The notes below the pieces were generated by a model. The model was not told the DNA's origin. It ran no database searches and was given only the letters and a program-made list of their open reading frames with translations. Below are positions 42,640 through 51,522 of a stretch of 64,000 nt of DNA, piece by piece. Each line of letters begins with the position of its first letter. The first letter of the stretch is position 1. The translations under genes and the position numbers were made by a program. This DNA is from Sphingobacterium lumbrici (lineage in GTDB: Bacteria > Bacteroidota > Bacteroidia > Sphingobacteriales > Sphingobacteriaceae): contig NZ_SRZY01000028.1 in the NCBI RefSeq assembly GCF_006476045.1, positions 124,001 to 188,000 of the forward strand, given 5' to 3'.

Positions 42640-45252
42640 ATGACCAGTAGAGAAATACGCGAGGCTTATTTGAATTTTTTCAAAAGTAAATCCCATCATA
42701 TTGTTCCATCAGCACCTGTTGTGGTAAAAAATGATCCGACATTGATGTTCACTAATGCAGGAATGAATCAATTTAAGGATTTGTTTTTAGGAGAAGTGAC
42801 TGTTAAGTATCCGCGTATTGCAGATACGCAACGCTGTCTTCGGGTCTCAGGAAAGCATAACGATCTGGAAGAAGTAGGTATTGATACGTATCACCACACA
42901 CTCTTTGAAATGCTGGGAAACTGGTCATTCGGCGATTATTTTAAAAAAGATGCTATTGCGTGGGCGTGGGAATTGCTTACAGAAGTGTATAAGCTGGATA
43001 AGGATAAATTATACGTTACGATTTTCGAAGGCGATGCTTCCGAAGGATTGGAACGTGATGATGAAGCTTTCGAATTTTGGAAATCACATATTGGAGAAGA
43101 TCGTATTCTCTTAGGAAATAAAAAGGATAATTTTTGGGAAATGGGAGATGCAGGGCCTTGTGGACCCTGTTCTGAAATCCATTATGATATGCGTACGGAC
43201 GCTGAAAGAGCAGCTACTAGAGGACAAGATCTGGTAAATGCAGACCATCCGCAGGTCATTGAAATATGGAATTTGGTATTCATGCAATTCAATCGCTTGA
43301 AAAGCGGGAATTTAGAACCTCTCCCTGAAAAACATGTTGACACCGGTATGGGGTTTGAAAGGCTTGTCCGTGCAATACAGGGGAAAAGCTCGAATTACGA
43401 TACGGATGTTTTTCAACCGTTGATAGCATATATCGCGGAAAAGGCAGGTATAAAATACGGTACGAACGAAAAGACGGATATTGCTATGCGTGTGTTGTCG
43501 GATCATATTCGTGCGGTGAGCTTTGCTATTGCAGACGGGCAGTTGCCTTCCAATAATAAGGCAGGTTACGTTATTCGAAGAATTCTTCGTCGGGCGGTGC
43601 GTTATGCCTATACCTTTTTAAATTTTAGAAACCCCTTCTTTCACGAATTGGTACCCTTGTTAGCAAACCAATTTAAGGGTGTGTTTGATGAACTTTATCA
43701 ACAGCAGGATTTTGTAGAAAAAGTGATATTAGAGGAAGAAGTTGCGTTCTTACGTACGTTGACGACCGGAATCCAACGTTTTGAAAACTACGCAGCAGAT
43801 CATACATCTGTAGATGGAGATTTCGCATTTGAACTGTTTGATACGTATGGATTTCCGATCGATTTGACCGACCTCTTGGCGCGTGAAAAAGGTATTTCCG
43901 TAGATATGGAGGCGTTTCATCTGGCTTTAAATGTGCAAAAGGATCGTTCGCGGGCAGCTACGGTTATTGACGCAGGCGACTGGATTGTAGTTGGAGAGGA
44001 AGCTGATGTGGAATTTGTAGGCTATGATGTGTTAAAAGCTAAAACTGAAGTAATAAAATACCGTAAAGTTACGGCTAAAGGGAAAGATCAATATCAGTTG
44101 GTATTATCTGTTACCCCTTTTTATGCCGAAGGTGGAGGTCAGGTCGGAGATATTGGTGTCCTTATTTCTGAATCAGGTGAGAAGATTAATATTACCGATA
44201 CCAAGAAAGAAAATGGTCTGATTATTCATTTTGTGGATCAATTGCCGGTATCTTTCGAAGGCTTTTTTGAAGCGAATGTAGATAAGGGAAAAAGACTGGA
44301 TTCAGAGAGCAATCATTCAGCGACACATTTGTTGCATGCTGCGTTGAAACAAGTATTGGGTGAGCATGTAAACCAAAAGGGATCTTTGGTGTCTCCAGAT
44401 ATTTTGCGCTTTGATATCTCTCATTTTTCGAAAATGACAGATGAAGAGATTAAACAAGTAGAGGATATTGTTAATACCAAGATTCGTGAAAATATTGCAC
44501 TGAAAGAGGAAAGGCAAGTGCCTTTTCAGCAGGCTGTCGATTCGGGTGTTACGGCCTTATTTGGTGAAAAATATGGTGACTATGTACGCGTCATAACATT
44601 TGATGATAGCTTTTCTAAAGAACTTTGTGGTGGTACACATGTTAAGGCCACGGGGCAGATTGGATTTTTCAAAATTGTTTCAGAATCTGCAGTAGCAGCA
44701 GGGGTAAGACGCATAGAAGCGATTACCGGAACTAAAGCAGCAGCCATAATTCGGGAACACTTTGAACTTTTTCAAAATGTCAAGGAACTTTTAAATAATC
44801 CAAAGGACTTTGTATCAGCTATCGGTAAAATAGTGGAGGAGAATAGTGTGTTGCGTAAAGAGATCGAACATACGATAAGAGAAAAGTCATTGTCGCTGAA
44901 AAAGGATCTTGAAGCAAAATTGGAAAATATAAACGGGGTTCGTTTTTTAGCTACCGTAGTGGATCTTCCCAATGCAGAGGCTGTGAAGACATTGGCCTAT
45001 GCATTAAAAGGTGCTATCAACAATTTGTTTCTGGTATTAGGGGCAAATTTTGAAGGCAAACCGAGTTTGACGGTCGTTATCTCGGATGAGCTCGCAAAAG
45101 AAAAGGGTTGGAATGCCGGTAATATCGTTAGAGATCTTGCCAAAGATATACAAGGCGGTGGAGGTGGTCAACCTTTCTTCGCTACTGCGGGGGGAAAAGA
45201 TGCTTCGGGATTAGATAAGGCTATTCAACGCGCAAAAGATTTTGTGAATTAA
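42640..45252 (+). CDS. alaS: Alanyl-tRNA synthetase
   Basis: Class II synthetase charging tRNA-Ala, 870 residues as expected. It begins MTSREIREAYLNFFKSKSHHIVPSAP. Catalytic core residues include PTLMFTNAGMNQFKDLFLG, GPCGPCSEIHYD and NLVFMQFNR. The editing domain has the zinc-type histidines in NHSATHLLHAAL and CGGTHVKATGQIG. The C-terminal domain ends with the glycine-rich GGGGGQPFFATAGGKD. All expected pieces are present. It is followed by a TlpA-like gene 9 bp later, which is probably on the same transcript. Confidence 0.97.
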   Translation: MTSREIREAYLNFFKSKSHHIVPSAPVVVKNDPTLMFTNAGMNQFKDLFLGEVTVKYPRIADTQRCLRVSGKHNDLEEVGIDTYHHTLFEMLGNWSFGDYFKKDAIAWAWELLTEVYKLDKDKLYVTIFEGDASEGLERDDEAFEFWKSHIGEDRILLGNKKDNFWEMGDAGPCGPCSEIHYDMRTDAERAATRGQDLVNADHPQVIEIWNLVFMQFNRLKSGNLEPLPEKHVDTGMGFERLVRAIQGKSSNYDTDVFQPLIAYIAEKAGIKYGTNEKTDIAMRVLSDHIRAVSFAIADGQLPSNNKAGYVIRRILRRAVRYAYTFLNFRNPFFHELVPLLANQFKGVFDELYQQQDFVEKVILEEEVAFLRTLTTGIQRFENYAADHTSVDGDFAFELFDTYGFPIDLTDLLAREKGISVDMEAFHLALNVQKDRSRAATVIDAGDWIVVGEEADVEFVGYDVLKAKTEVIKYRKVTAKGKDQYQLVLSVTPFYAEGGGQVGDIGVLISESGEKINITDTKKENGLIIHFVDQLPVSFEGFFEANVDKGKRLDSESNHSATHLLHAALKQVLGEHVNQKGSLVSPDILRFDISHFSKMTDEEIKQVEDIVNTKIRENIALKEERQVPFQQAVDSGVTALFGEKYGDYVRVITFDDSFSKELCGGTHVKATGQIGFFKIVSESAVAAGVRRIEAITGTKAAAIIREHFELFQNVKELLNNPKDFVSAIGKIVEENSVLRKEIEHTIREKSLSLKKDLEAKLENINGVRFLATVVDLPNAEAVKTLAYALKGAINNLFLVLGANFEGKPSLTVVISDELAKEKGWNAGNIVRDLAKDIQGGGGGQPFFATAGGKDASGLDKAIQRAKDFVN

Positions 45253-45261
45253 CCGTGTAAA

Positions 45262-46362
45262 ATGCAGGTAGTAAGATTTTGTGTAGGTATAGTATTAACA
45301 TTCATTGTTTTATGGAGTTGCAGTCACAAGAATGTGATCTCTATTTCCGGACAAATAAATAATCCGGGCAATATAAAGGTAGTTGCCTTTTATGAAGGTG
45401 ATCGTAAGTTGGATTCTGTTTTTTTAGGAGATCAGCATAAATTTAAATTCGAGCGACAAGCTACGCAGCCGAGACTTTTGTCTGTCGAATTAGGCAAAAA
45501 TAGATACCCTGTTATATTGATACCTGGAGAAAAGATCCAATTTGTAACCGATCTTCATGATCCGGATCAGTACGATATTGTCGGATCCGAACTGTCGTCA
45601 AAATTGAAGGAATTTGCACCTGCAAAACGTCGCAAAGAATTTATTCAGGATTCCCTACAGGCATCCTTTGTCAAAGCTATCGCGGGAAAATCAGACATTG
45701 AAATTGAAAATTTGCGTTCAGAATACCTTACATCATTCAAGGAAGAGCTTAATTATTATACGAAGAAAGTTGTTGAATTTGCTGATCAAAATCGAAATTT
45801 AGCAGGTTTCTATGCTGTAAGCACGTTAGATCCTGAGATTGCGGAACAGGAGATCATCGCTTATGCGGAGCAGATACGGGATCAGTTTACTGAAAATAGA
45901 TATGTAAACCAATTTAAGGAAGAGGCTGCTAAATTGAAGAAGTTAGCTGTGGGACAACCTGCACCCGAATTTGAGGCGTATACACCGGATAATAAAATCG
46001 TGAAGCTATCTGATTACAGGGGCAAATTGACACTGGTAGATTTCTGGGCATCATGGTGTGTGCCCTGTCGCAAAGAGAATCCAAATATCGTACGTTTATA
46101 TAATCACTACAAAGATAAGGGGTTTACTGTATTAGGAGTGTCTTTTGATAATAATCCGGGATCATGGATACGCGCAATTGAAGAGGATAAGTTAACATGG
46201 ACGAATATTTCGGATTTGAAAGCTTGGAGTTCGGATCTGGTGTTTACGTATAGAATAAAAGCAATTCCGGCATCAGTATTGGTTGATGCAAAGGGGAATA
46301 TCGTCGCTAAAAATTTACGGGGGAAAGAACTGGAAGATTTTTTGAGTAAAGTGTTAAATTAG
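45262..46362 (+). CDS. TlpA-like thioredoxin lipoprotein with DUF4369-type N-terminus
   Basis: A 366-residue lipoprotein (signal VGIVLTFIVLWSC) with an N-terminal DUF4369-like beta domain (ISGQINNPGNIKVVAFYEGDRKLDSV), a helical middle (about 110-220) and a C-terminal thioredoxin-fold domain with redox pair C266-V-P-C269 (DFWASWCVPCRKENPNIV) and cis-proline loop IPASVLVD. It likely reduces or resolves disulfides of exported proteins or c-type cytochrome precursors in the periplasm. Several c-type cytochrome-like proteins are encoded further right in this window. It lies directly behind alaS. Confidence 0.9.
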   Translation: MQVVRFCVGIVLTFIVLWSCSHKNVISISGQINNPGNIKVVAFYEGDRKLDSVFLGDQHKFKFERQATQPRLLSVELGKNRYPVILIPGEKIQFVTDLHDPDQYDIVGSELSSKLKEFAPAKRRKEFIQDSLQASFVKAIAGKSDIEIENLRSEYLTSFKEELNYYTKKVVEFADQNRNLAGFYAVSTLDPEIAEQEIIAYAEQIRDQFTENRYVNQFKEEAAKLKKLAVGQPAPEFEAYTPDNKIVKLSDYRGKLTLVDFWASWCVPCRKENPNIVRLYNHYKDKGFTVLGVSFDNNPGSWIRAIEEDKLTWTNISDLKAWSSDLVFTYRIKAIPASVLVDAKGNIVAKNLRGKELEDFLSKVLN

Positions 46363-46468
46363 AGGTGCTTTATTAATTTATTAAGTTTATTTTAAGGCTT
46401 AACAATTTCATAACATTTCTTTAACTTTATATTACCATAAAGTACATACTTTTAATAAAAAAACAAAT

Positions 46469-47158
46469 ATGAGCGTCAAGCAGAAAATACTTGTGGTAGA
46501 TGATGAAAAGGATATCTTAGATTTGATATCTTATAATTTAGAACGAGAAGGTTATCAAGTTTATACAGCCGCTAATGGAAGGTTGGCCATTGAAAGGGCT
46601 AAAGAGGTCAATCCAGATTTGATTATCTTAGATGTAATGATGCCTGTAATGGATGGTATCGAAGCCTGCCGTATTATGCGCTCTTTGCCCGAATTCAAAC
46701 ATACGTTTATGGTGTTTTTGACGGCTAGGAGTGAGGAGTATTCTGAAATTGCAGGATTTCATGTCGGAGCTGACGATTATATTGCAAAACCAATTAAACC
46801 GCGTGCATTGATGTCACGTATTAATGCCATATTACGTAGAAATGCCTCTGAGCCTGTAGAAGAAGAAACGGATAAACTTGAAATCATGGACTTGATCATA
46901 GATCGTGATTCGTTTCTGGTTTACCGTGCTGATGAAAAAATTGTTTTGGCCAAAAAGGAATTTGAGCTCCTGTATCTCTTGGCTTCAAAACCCAATAAGG
47001 TTTATACCCGAGAACAGATTCTGAAGGCCATTTGGGAAGATTCCGTAGTAGTGACGAATAGAACGATAGATGTACACATTCGTAAGTTGCGTGAAAAAAT
47101 AGGTGAGAACTATGTGTCGACTGTGAAAGGGGTTGGGTATAAATTTGAGTTGAATTAG
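46469..47158 (+). CDS. OmpR-family response regulator, no adjacent kinase
   Basis: A 229-residue regulator with receiver domain (acidic pocket at DDE 11-13, Asp55 in LIILDVMMPVMDG, TARSEEY, Lys in IAKPIKPRAL) and a winged-helix DNA-binding domain (VLAKKEFELLYLLASKPNKVYTREQILKAIWEDSVVVTNRTIDVHIRKLREKIG). The last part is close to PhoB/RprY-type regulators. No histidine kinase lies next to it, so its partner is elsewhere. It has a separate upstream region of 106 bp and is followed by an intergenic region with a strong hairpin. Confidence 0.92.
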   Translation: MSVKQKILVVDDEKDILDLISYNLEREGYQVYTAANGRLAIERAKEVNPDLIILDVMMPVMDGIEACRIMRSLPEFKHTFMVFLTARSEEYSEIAGFHVGADDYIAKPIKPRALMSRINAILRRNASEPVEEETDKLEIMDLIIDRDSFLVYRADEKIVLAKKEFELLYLLASKPNKVYTREQILKAIWEDSVVVTNRTIDVHIRKLREKIGENYVSTVKGVGYKFELN

Positions 47159-47489
47159 TAGAATACCCTCTTGTTCGTTAAGTTAATATATTATTGCTGC
47201 ATATAAAAATCCTCTAACACCGGGAGGTGTCAGAGGACTAAACCAATTATTAACCTAAATTATGAAATAGCTATTTTACAATATACGTGCCAAATTCATT
47301 CATGTTTGCCTTCAAAAGATTTTATATGATCGCTTTCGCGTAAATTCATCAATGTTCATTTCTAAGGTATGAAAGGGTGCTAGGAGGTTTATCGGTTTAC
47401 CTTACCTGTGGGCTGTCTGTATGCCGGATTTTTAAGTTCCCGTTTATTCTTTATATTTTTGTGGTAAATAAAGCACAATAAAATAGGAT
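47159..47489. other. 331-bp intergenic region with hairpin and metA promoter
   Basis: No protein frame is supported. It contains a near-perfect 12-bp hairpin (47210-47221 with 47226-47237, one mismatch, loop ggga). On the minus strand this is followed by T5 and would work as a terminator. It also holds the metA promoter box TATTTTTG at 47454-47461. Confidence 0.5.
47210..47237 (-). terminator. Hairpin with T-run on the minus strand
   Basis: 12-bp stem with one mismatch, followed on the minus strand by ttttt. No minus-strand gene ends here, so it may end a small RNA or an antisense transcript, or be a structured leader on the plus strand. Confidence 0.45.
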
Positions 47490-48434
47490 ATGCCAGTCAA
47501 GATACCCAATAATCTGCCAGCAATAGAGCTTCTAAAAAAGGAAAATATATTTGTGATGAGTGACCTGAGGGCCAATGCACAAGATATTCGTCCCTTGCGT
47601 GTGCTTATACTTAATTTGATGCCTCTTAAAATATCTACAGAAACCGATTTTGTGAGATTACTTTCCAACAATCCGCTACAGGTAGAAGTAGAATTTTTAA
47701 GATTGGACACACATACGCCCAAAAATACATCGGAAGAACATTTGGAGATGTTCTATAAAGGATTTAGTGAGATAAAAGAGAATTTTTATGATGGTATGAT
47801 CATTACTGGTGCTCCAGTAGAAATGTTGAAATTTGAGGAAGTAACCTATTGGGATGAAATTACAATGATTTTCGATTGGGCTAGACAGCATGTTACCTCT
47901 ACATTGTACATCTGCTGGGCCTCTCAAGCTGCGCTCTATCATTTTTATGGCGTCAAAAAAATACCGTTGGACGAAAAGTTGTTTGGCGTTTTCAAACATA
48001 CTGCTATTGAAAAGCGGGATCCCTTATTTAGAGGCTTTGATGATGAGTTTTTTATCCCGCATAGTAGACATACGACAATTTTAAAAACAGATTTGGAAAA
48101 CAGGGATGGAGTTTCGATCTTGTCTGAGTCTCAAGATGCCGGAGTTGCAATCGTATCTTCCAGGGGGGGGCGTGAGTTTTATCTTACCGGACATTCGGAG
48201 TATGCGCCACTTACCCTTCATGATGAATATATGAGAGACTTGGAGAAAGGACTTCCGCTTGACATACCTCAGAACTATTACATGGATAATAACCCCAACA
48301 ACCCTCCGTTAGTCTGTTGGACAGGTCATGCTAATTTACTTTTCAACAACTGGTTGAACTATTTTGTCTACCAAGAAACTCCTTTTGATTTGAATGATGT
48401 GGAATATTTAGGTGAAATAAAGAACCAGAACTAG
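47490..48434 (+). CDS. metA: Homoserine O-acyltransferase MetA, predicted acetyl-specific
   Basis: First committed step of methionine synthesis: acylation of homoserine. It has 314 residues with catalytic Cys142 (YICWASQAALYHFYG) and His235/Glu237 (LTGHSEYAP). The residue that decides acyl specificity is 111. It is Glu here (TGAPVEMLKFEEV) where succinyl enzymes have Gly, so I expect acetyl-CoA as donor (homoserine O-acetyltransferase), despite the common product name succinyltransferase. It has its own promoter box (47454-47461) and a very strong terminator after the stop. No other methionine gene is next to it. Confidence 0.95.
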   Translation: MPVKIPNNLPAIELLKKENIFVMSDLRANAQDIRPLRVLILNLMPLKISTETDFVRLLSNNPLQVEVEFLRLDTHTPKNTSEEHLEMFYKGFSEIKENFYDGMIITGAPVEMLKFEEVTYWDEITMIFDWARQHVTSTLYICWASQAALYHFYGVKKIPLDEKLFGVFKHTAIEKRDPLFRGFDDEFFIPHSRHTTILKTDLENRDGVSILSESQDAGVAIVSSRGGREFYLTGHSEYAPLTLHDEYMRDLEKGLPLDIPQNYYMDNNPNNPPLVCWTGHANLLFNNWLNYFVYQETPFDLNDVEYLGEIKNQN

Positions 48435-48761
48435 ACTGCTAAATTCATTATCTCTTATCACAGTTCAAACATGCAGTACTAAAACAGTGAAGTCCTGAAA
48501 TAGTCAACCTATTTCAGGACTTCACTGTTTTAACTGCTTATGATAAATTAGTGTCAATAAATGTTACTTTGGATATAGTTTTTATGTGTTTCCGTTTGTA
48601 TTTTTGATTTCTGTTGGCTAACCAGAGTTTTTCATAAAGAGAGAAAGTTTAAAAAAGTATATCTTTATTAGTGGTATTAAATATGTAAGTGATCTCCGGA
48701 TCACATATTCCTATAGTTTAACACACCTCTAGTAGTAAGAGATAATAGACAATTATAAGCC
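48435..48761. other. 327-bp intergenic region after metA
   Basis: It contains the large terminator hairpin at 48480-48532. The remaining 230 bp are AT-rich and probably hold the promoter of the cytochrome operon. A TACTTTGG-like stretch occurs near 48563, but no full promoter could be assigned. Confidence 0.4.
48480..48532. terminator. 23-bp perfect stem terminator after metA
   Basis: 48480-48502 is the exact reverse complement of 48510-48532 (loop gtcaacc). Both arms carry A4/T4 at the base, so it may act in both directions. The stem is unusually long for a simple terminator. Confidence 0.85.
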
Positions 48762-51518
48762 ATGAGAAGAAAATTGGTGGTATTTGTGGTATTGGCAGCT
48801 GTTATCGCTGTTGTTGGGATTTTCACCCTGCGTAAAGATCGCCCAGTAGATTTCAGTGCCGATGTAAAACCTATCCTGAATAAACATTGTATAACCTGTC
48901 ACGGCGGCGTAAAGAAAAACGGCGGATTCAGTCTGCTGTTTGAAGAGGAGGCTTTTGCAAAGACCGAATCCGGGAACCCGGCGATCATTCCCGGTGATGC
49001 TGGTCATAGCGAATTTATTCGTCGGTTGACATCGGATGACCCGGAATTGCGTATGCCTTATAATGCACCTATGCTTAGTCGCGCAGAAATTGATATTTTA
49101 AAGCGATGGATCAATGAAGGTGCGAAATGGGGCAAACATTGGGCGTATACCTTGCCGGAAAAAGTCGAAGTTCCAAAACCGTTTTCCTTTGCCGGGCTTT
49201 TTGGAGGTATCCCTAAGGGCATAACGAATGATATCGATTATTTTATTCAGGATAAGTTTGCAGATAAGGGATTGTCCTTTTCTGAAGAAGCCGATAAAGA
49301 AACAATACTGCGTCGAGTCTATTTAGATTTGATAGGCGTACCTCCGAGTTTGGAAGAGGTGCGATCATTTGTTGAGGACGAACGCGATAACGCGTACCAG
49401 CTTCGAGTGGATAGTTTGTTGGCCTTGCCGAAATATGGTGAGAAATGGGCTTCATGGTGGTTGGATATGGCGCGGTATGCAGATACAAAAGGCTATGAAA
49501 AGGATGGCTCACGTCAGATATGGGCTTATAGAGATTGGGTCATCAAAGCATTTAATCAAGATATGCCCTTTGATCAATTCACTATTGAACAATTGGCTGG
49601 AGATTTGTTGCCGGAACCTACGAAAGATAATTTGATAGCTACAGCCTTTCACCGCAATACGATGAATAATGATGAAGGGGGAACGGACAGTGAAGAATTT
49701 AGAGTAGCTGCAGTACTTGACCGCGTAAACACGACTTATCAGGTATGGTTGAGTACAACCTTTGAATGTGTACAGTGTCATAGTCATACATACGACCCTT
49801 TTAAGTTTGAAGAGTATTATAAGTCTGTGGCATTTTTTAACAATACGCGCGATGAAGATACGCAGGGCGACCACCCGAAATTAAGGTTTTATAGTGCACA
49901 GGATGAACAGCGTATCGATAGTATAAAAGGATGGCTGAAAAATCACAGTAATGCCACTTTGCTGAAATCTGTCGATCTTTTTCTGCACACCTTAGAGCCG
50001 AAGGTTCATGCACATTATAGTGATCAATTGGTTAATGGCGCGTTGTACGATACCAAATGGTTGGGCGTACGCCATGGCGGAAGTGCACGTCTCCGCGGGA
50101 TAACGCTTGATGGTAAAAAACAATTTTACATGAATTTCTGGACCAGCTTAACCGGTGGTAAATTGGAAATCCGTAAAGACAATCCGAATGGTCCAATATT
50201 GTCTATAGTTGATCTTCCTCCTACACAAGGTCGTCAGGTAATTCAAGCCCCTCTTGCAGATGTGAATGGGACCCACGATTTATATTTAGTTTTTAAAAAC
50301 CCAACAATAGCCAAAGACCAACCGGTATGTATGATCGAATGGTTTGCCTTTCGTGAAGATTTCCCTATCAGCCAAGAACCAGGGACAGAAAAAATGCAGC
50401 ATACCTTTTTACAGTTGGTGAATACACACCCCGAAAGTGTACCTGTGATGATTGAGAACCCGACAGAAATGCGTAGAAAAACTTTTGTCTTTGAGCGTGG
50501 CAATCGACTTACACCGGGCATAGAAGTCGAACCAGCGGTACCTGAATCGCTTAATGACTTCCCGAAATATGCACCTCTCAATAGGCTAGGCTTTGCACAG
50601 TGGATTGCAAGTAAGGACAATCCGCTCACCGCCCGAACGTTGGTCAACCGTGTATGGGCACAGTTGTTTGGTAGAGGATTGGTTGAACCGCTAGGCGACA
50701 TGGGAACCCAAAGTACACCTCCAATCCATCAGGAATTGCTAGATTACTTGGCACTAGATCTCATGCATGAAAAGAACTGGAGTGTGAAGAAGCTGTTGCG
50801 TGAGCTTGTTCTATCTTCAACATATAGACAATCGTCGAGTTTAAATAATAAAAAAGTATCCAAGGACCCGGAGAATTACTACTTTGCACGAGGACCTCGA
50901 TTCCGTTTGTCTGCAGAGCAAATTCGCGATCAAGCCTTAGCAGTAAGCGGCCTACTGAGTAATAAAATGTATGGACCAAGTGTAATGCCCCACCAACCCG
51001 ATGGCGTGTGGATGACCGTATATAGTGGTGAATCCTGGAGAAAGAGCGAAGGTGAAGATCAGTATCGAAGAGGGGTCTATACGTTTTTAAAACGAACAAG
51101 TCCTTACCCTTCTTTCATTTCCTTTGATGCCTCAAGCCGGGAAGTATGTTTGGTGGATCGAATACGGACAAATACGCCCCTACAAGCACTGATAACATTG
51201 AATGATCCCGTATATCTGGAAGCCGCAAGACACCTGGCGAATATTATGGAAAAAGAAGGTGGAGGCGATCCCAAAGCGAGTATAGAAGTAGGATATCGCC
51301 GCACGATGTTTAAGCATCCGGGAGCTGAAAAAACACAAGCATTACAGAAATTATACGCCGAAGCATTAGCGAATTTTACGAATAAACCTAACGAGGCTGC
51401 GAAATTTATGAGGGTAGACCCTGCGACAATGAAGCAGCAGGAGTTAATTACGAAGGCAGCTTATGTGCTTGTCGCGAACGTATTACTGAATTTAGATGAG
51501 TTTTTAACGAAATCGTAA
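48762..51518 (+). CDS. Planctomycete-type cytochrome protein (PSCyt1/DUF1549/DUF1553)
   Basis: A 918-residue exported protein with an N-terminal helix (VFVVLAAVIAVVGIF), a planctomycete cytochrome c domain with heme motif C43-I-T-C46-H47, a DUF1549 domain (about 145-350, with a second CVQCH motif in FECVQCHSHTYDPF) and a C-terminal DUF1553 domain (about 600-870, NPLTARTLVNRVWAQLFGRGLVEPLGDMG). This architecture is typical of large clusters in Planctomycetes and some Bacteroidota, thought to oxidise sugars or polymers using c-type heme, but no reaction is proven. It is the first gene of a run with DUF1501, a sugar-isomerase-like protein and a second cytochrome protein. Confidence 0.88.
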   Translation: MRRKLVVFVVLAAVIAVVGIFTLRKDRPVDFSADVKPILNKHCITCHGGVKKNGGFSLLFEEEAFAKTESGNPAIIPGDAGHSEFIRRLTSDDPELRMPYNAPMLSRAEIDILKRWINEGAKWGKHWAYTLPEKVEVPKPFSFAGLFGGIPKGITNDIDYFIQDKFADKGLSFSEEADKETILRRVYLDLIGVPPSLEEVRSFVEDERDNAYQLRVDSLLALPKYGEKWASWWLDMARYADTKGYEKDGSRQIWAYRDWVIKAFNQDMPFDQFTIEQLAGDLLPEPTKDNLIATAFHRNTMNNDEGGTDSEEFRVAAVLDRVNTTYQVWLSTTFECVQCHSHTYDPFKFEEYYKSVAFFNNTRDEDTQGDHPKLRFYSAQDEQRIDSIKGWLKNHSNATLLKSVDLFLHTLEPKVHAHYSDQLVNGALYDTKWLGVRHGGSARLRGITLDGKKQFYMNFWTSLTGGKLEIRKDNPNGPILSIVDLPPTQGRQVIQAPLADVNGTHDLYLVFKNPTIAKDQPVCMIEWFAFREDFPISQEPGTEKMQHTFLQLVNTHPESVPVMIENPTEMRRKTFVFERGNRLTPGIEVEPAVPESLNDFPKYAPLNRLGFAQWIASKDNPLTARTLVNRVWAQLFGRGLVEPLGDMGTQSTPPIHQELLDYLALDLMHEKNWSVKKLLRELVLSSTYRQSSSLNNKKVSKDPENYYFARGPRFRLSAEQIRDQALAVSGLLSNKMYGPSVMPHQPDGVWMTVYSGESWRKSEGEDQYRRGVYTFLKRTSPYPSFISFDASSREVCLVDRIRTNTPLQALITLNDPVYLEAARHLANIMEKEGGGDPKASIEVGYRRTMFKHPGAEKTQALQKLYAEALANFTNKPNEAAKFMRVDPATMKQQELITKAAYVLVANVLLNLDEFLTKS

Positions 51519-51522
51519 ACAC

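Noticed and set aside
49243-49874. Several long frames antisense to the cytochrome/DUF1549 gene
   Set aside because: They overlap a well-supported gene entirely and show no domain, start site or spacing consistent with expression.
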